This document shows, in pieces, positions 5,465 to 6,488 of a DNA stretch of 6,488 bases. The notes under the pieces are model-generated. The model searched no databases, had not been told where the DNA came from, and worked only from the letters and a program-made list of their open reading frames with translations. Every line of letters starts with the position of its first letter. Position 1 is the first letter of the stretch. The stretch spans positions 1-6,488 of the forward strand of contig VBEQ01000241.1 in NCBI GenBank assembly GCA_005881235.1. Direction: 5' to 3'. Both the position numbers and the translations under genes were made by a program. The DNA is from Chloroflexota bacterium (GTDB lineage Bacteria > Chloroflexota > Dormibacteria > CF-121).

Positions 5465-6488
5465 GCCGCGTTCTGCTCGTCGGCAAGGGCCCGCCCGACC
5501 GCGGCGGCATCTCCGCCTTCATGCAGACGCTGCTCGCCAGCGAGCTCGCCACGGAGCACCAGCTCTCACTCCTCAATCTCTATCGCGATGAGGTGCTCGG
5601 CGGCGGCCGCTTCACGCGGGCCAACCTCAGCCGTACCCTGGCTGATGCCGCGCGGCTGTGGCGGGCGGCCCGACAGGCCGATATCGTCCACATCAACACC
5701 GCGCTCGTCCCACTGCCAACGGTGCTCCGCGCGGGTTTCCTGGCGCTGGTGGCGCGCATCGCCGGCGCGCGCGTGATCGTTCACGCGCACAGCGGGCGCA
5801 TCGACCTCTGGCTGAGGACGCCGCTGCGACGGCTGCTGGTGCGGCTCGCCCTCGCCCCCGCGAGCCGCGTGCTGACGGTGTCTGAGACCAGTCGCAAATT
5901 CCTTGCCCGCTCGCTGGGCTCGGCACGCGTGATCCTCGTCGACAATGGCGTCGATCCCGCCGCCTACACACCGGTAGCGGCGCCCGGACATGAGCTGCCC
6001 ACCATCCTCTTCGCCGGCGTGCTCAGCCCGCGCAAGGGACTGATCGACCTGATCCAGGCATCGACCGAGCTGCAGCGGCGCGGCGTCGCGCACCAACTGG
6101 TGGTTGCCGGCGGTGCGCCCGAAGAAGGGCCGCAAGCGGAGGCGGAAACCCGCGAGGCTGCGTCGCACGGGGCGCCGGCTCGATTCATTGGCACGCAGCC
6201 ACACGAAGAGATGGCGCGCCTTTATCGCGGCGCCGACGTCTTTTGCCTTCCGTCCTGGTGGGAGGCGATGCCGTTGACGGTGCTCGAAGCGATGGCGAGC
6301 GGGCTGCCCGTGGTGGCCTCCACGGTCGGTGATATTCCGCGCGCCGTCGAGGAAGGCGTGACAGGCCGCCTGGTCGCGCCCCAGCAGCCTCAGGCTCTGG
6401 CCGATGCGCTCGATCCACTGCTGCGTGATCCGCAGCTGCGCACCAGCATGGGTCGGGCGGCCCGGGAGCGGGTCGAGCGATTGTTCAA
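5461..6488 (+). CDS. GT4-family glycosyltransferase, 3' partial
   Basis: The frame is open from the GTG at 5461 to the end of the window (342 complete codons). The start overlaps the preceding TGA (GTGA), and a GGAG at 5446-5449 lies 11 bases upstream. The N-terminal Rossmann half has VLLVGKGPPDRGGISAFMQTLL, ADIVHINTALVPLP and VIVHAHSGRIDLWLR, and a linker with VLTVSETSRKFL and VDNGVDPAAYTP. The C-terminal GT-B half has ILFAGVLSPRKGLIDLIQA, FIGTQPHEEMARLYRGADVFCLPSWWEAMP and TVLEAMASGLPVVAST. The EX7E motif of retaining GT4 enzymes is intact (Glu268 and Glu276). No signal peptide or strong membrane segment is evident, so it is probably cytoplasmic or peripheral, transferring a sugar from a nucleotide donor onto a growing glycan. 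Only the last helices are missing: GT4 proteins are usually ~350-400 residues. Donor and acceptor cannot be read from the sequence. Confidence 0.92.
   Translation, partial: MSRVLLVGKGPPDRGGISAFMQTLLASELATEHQLSLLNLYRDEVLGGGRFTRANLSRTLADAARLWRAARQADIVHINTALVPLPTVLRAGFLALVARIAGARVIVHAHSGRIDLWLRTPLRRLLVRLALAPASRVLTVSETSRKFLARSLGSARVILVDNGVDPAAYTPVAAPGHELPTILFAGVLSPRKGLIDLIQASTELQRRGVAHQLVVAGGAPEEGPQAEAETREAASHGAPARFIGTQPHEEMARLYRGADVFCLPSWWEAMPLTVLEAMASGLPVVASTVGDIPRAVEEGVTGRLVAPQQPQALADALDPLLRDPQLRTSMGRAARERVERLF

Noticed and set aside
5566..6204. Minus-strand open frame of 212 codons opposite the glycosyltransferase
   Set aside because: The plus-strand frame carries intact GT4 motifs including EX7E. 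The minus frame has no recognisable domain.

Overview
The window is a GC-rich stretch, and all the supported genes lie on the plus strand. It reads as part of a glycan or cell-envelope locus from a high-GC environmental bacterium. A Chloroflexota, Dormibacterota or Actinomycetota type of genome is my best guess, from the mix of a secreted Ig/metallophosphoesterase/repeat/LamG-like protein with a kinase-glycosyltransferase cluster. No taxonomic marker gene is present, so this is low confidence.

Layout. (1) Positions 1-3208 hold the C-terminal ~1068 residues of a large secreted or surface protein whose start lies before the window. In order it has a bacterial Ig-like domain, a purple-acid-phosphatase-like metallophosphoesterase domain with several metal ligands replaced, six carboxypeptidase-regulatory-like beta-sandwich repeats (240-bp period, with a 480-bp pair duplicated in tandem), and a C-terminal LamG/concanavalin-like domain. 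(2) Positions 3174-4241 encode a two-domain protein: a degenerate nucleotidyltransferase-like N-terminus fused to a thymidylate-kinase-like P-loop domain. (3) Positions 4238-5464 encode an aminoglycoside-phosphotransferase-like (APH/choline kinase fold) protein with an extra, unrecognised N-terminal region. (4) From 5461 to the window end runs the start of a GT4-type glycosyltransferase, open at its 3' end.

Genes 2-3 and 3-4 each overlap by four bases (GTGA: GTG start over TGA stop), and gene 2 probably overlaps the end of gene 1. There is no intergenic space of any size, so the last three genes look like one translationally coupled unit. A plausible reading is synthesis or modification of a surface polysaccharide: the glycosyltransferase adds sugars and the two kinase-like proteins phosphorylate an unknown nucleotide, sugar or lipid substrate. 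The substrates are not deducible from the sequence.

Most unusual points: two copies of a short G/C-rich palindromic repeat (3221-3264 and 3746-3807) lie inside the open frame of the kinase-like gene and are read in the same codon phase, one of them inserted within the kinase domain; a probable pseudo-phosphoesterase in the surface protein; and a recent-looking two-domain duplication in its stalk. No tRNA, rRNA, CRISPR array, transposase or convincing terminator was seen, and no intergenic stretch exceeds 300 bases.
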